Shown here: positions 63,692-64,000 of the stretch, one piece after another | Position numbering within the stretch: the stretch's first letter is position 1 | Layout of the letters: each line of letters opens with the position of its first letter | Position numbers and translations under genes: made by a program | Notes under the pieces: model-generated | Database searches by the model: none | The model's input: the letters and a program-made list of their open reading frames with translations, nothing else | Told to the model about the DNA's origin: nothing | From: Flavobacterium glycines | Lineage (GTDB): Bacteria; Bacteroidota; Bacteroidia; Flavobacteriales; Flavobacteriaceae | Direction: 5' to 3' | Length of the DNA stretch: 64,000 nt | Assembly: GCF_900100165.1 (NCBI RefSeq) | Contig: NZ_FNEO01000001.1 | Location: 1,798,001-1,862,000 of the forward strand

Positions 63692-63720
63692 AAAAAAAGC
63701 CCCTTTTGTTCAATGGGGCT
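63692..63720 (-). terminator. Minus-strand rho-independent terminator
   Basis: On the minus strand AGCCCC attgaacaaaa GGGGCT followed by seven T's. It is placed ~180 bp downstream of the gene ending at 63898. Confidence 0.8.
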
Positions 63721-63835
63721 GGAAATAGTAGTTGTGTTTTACTGTATAGGCATTGATGGTTTGGTAGTGGGGAACTGGTTGTAAATCTATTTTAGGATTA
63801 AGTATAAATATGTAAACTTATTTTAGGACGAGACA

Positions 63836-63896
63836 GAAAAATGCCACACGAAAGGATTCGTACGGCAGCGGGGGGGTATATCTGGGCGGTCGGGGA
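63836..63896 (+). repeat. GCCACACGAAAGGATTC repeat, copy B
   Basis: GAAAAATGCCACACGAAAGG ATTC then GGCAGCGGGGGGG and GGGCGGTCGGGG. It is the partner of 63422-63478, in the same orientation, and ends 1 bp before the stop codon of the terminal minus-strand gene. Confidence 0.75.
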
Positions 63897-63897
63897 G

Positions 63898-64000
63898 TTA
63901 ATTGTTTTCTTTAACAACAAGTCTATAATTCATTTTATTCCATTTTGAACTTAGCCCATGCAAAAAAATGAGATTACCATATTCGTCCATATTATTAGAC
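63898..64000 (-). CDS. C-terminal end of an unknown protein (start beyond window)
   Basis: On the minus strand 33 sense codons run to the TAA at 63898 without interruption: SNNMDEYGNLIFLHGLSSK, then WNKMNYRLVVKENN. The other two frames of this stretch contain stops, codon use is normal, and a terminator lies downstream at 63692-63720. No family can be named from so short a piece. Confidence 0.6.
   Translation of the reverse strand, partial: SNNMDEYGNLIFLHGLSSKWNKMNYRLVVKENN

Noticed and set aside
63453..63728. 91-residue Lys-rich frame over the tandem array
   Set aside because: It is created by the repeated poly-A words, has no ribosome-binding site or conserved motif, and its length follows the array.

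Overview
The window is AT-rich chromosomal DNA from a member of the Bacteroidota, most likely Flavobacterium or a close relative. The main clues are promoters of the Bacteroidetes form (TTG, about 20 nt, TAnnTTTG), a type IX secretion (T9SS) type B C-terminal sorting domain, a fused SecDF, SusC-type carboxypeptidase-regulatory/plug modules, a GatB-AspRS fusion, and the hairpin-rich intergenic repeats usual in flavobacterial genomes. No rRNA, tRNA, CRISPR array, insertion sequence or prophage was found. The content is mostly core genome with small accessory pieces.

Layout. 1-832: 3' part of mtaB. 0.84-4.9 kb: a minus-strand ECF sigma / membrane anti-sigma-like / von Willebrand (vWA) protein operon bracketed by two near-identical 75-bp hairpin repeats. 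4.9-7.0 kb: a tight operon of a beta-propeller-like protein, a short-chain dehydrogenase and a possible Sm-fold protein. 7-18.9 kb: ppk2, an outer-membrane protein, a PhoX-like lipoprotein followed by an imelysin-like/di-haem peroxidase lipoprotein, a MATE exporter, an SPFH protein, meaB (minus), an AEC transporter and a 1-Cys peroxiredoxin. 19-26 kb, minus strand: a decayed copy of a NUDIX gene end, a small lipoprotein, the NUDIX gene, purA, fur, relA/spoT, a TrmH-type methyltransferase and ftsE. 26-31 kb: a 1003-residue TPR protein and an outer-membrane beta-barrel protein. 31.8-37.4 kb: a GreA-like protein, then gatC-like, gatA and a gatB::aspS fusion. 37.5-44.7 kb: a second TrmH-type methyltransferase, a MITE-like hairpin element, gyrB, mdh and secDF. 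44.9-47 kb: a T9SS type B secreted repeat protein. 47-53.6 kb, minus strand: a translationally coupled signalling operon of a giant hybrid kinase, CheR, CheB and a receiver-histidine kinase. 53.7-60.7 kb, minus strand: a DUF4369 lipoprotein, an M61 peptidase, a TIGR03643/DUF2805 protein, a DMT transporter and the DUF1501/DUF1800 pair. 60.9-64 kb: a His/Tyr-rich secreted protein, a NarK-type transporter, then almost 1 kb of repeat-rich DNA holding a short-period tandem array, and the 3' end of an unknown minus-strand gene.

How genes work together. The GatC-like/GatA/GatB-AspRS set is the strongest functional unit: one polypeptide carries both the aspartyl-tRNA synthetase and the amidotransferase kinase subunit, and its anticodon-binding domain has the histidine associated with relaxed tRNA specificity. 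This suggests a covalently linked route to Asn-tRNA(Asn). The kinase/CheR/CheB/kinase operon lacks CheA, CheW and chemoreceptors here, so it is probably a methyl-group-linked phosphorelay rather than a chemotaxis system. The sigma/anti-sigma/vWA operon reuses SusC N-terminal modules outside a receptor. The genome's repeats often lie right at operon borders or directly upstream of start codons, suggesting they serve as leaders or terminators.
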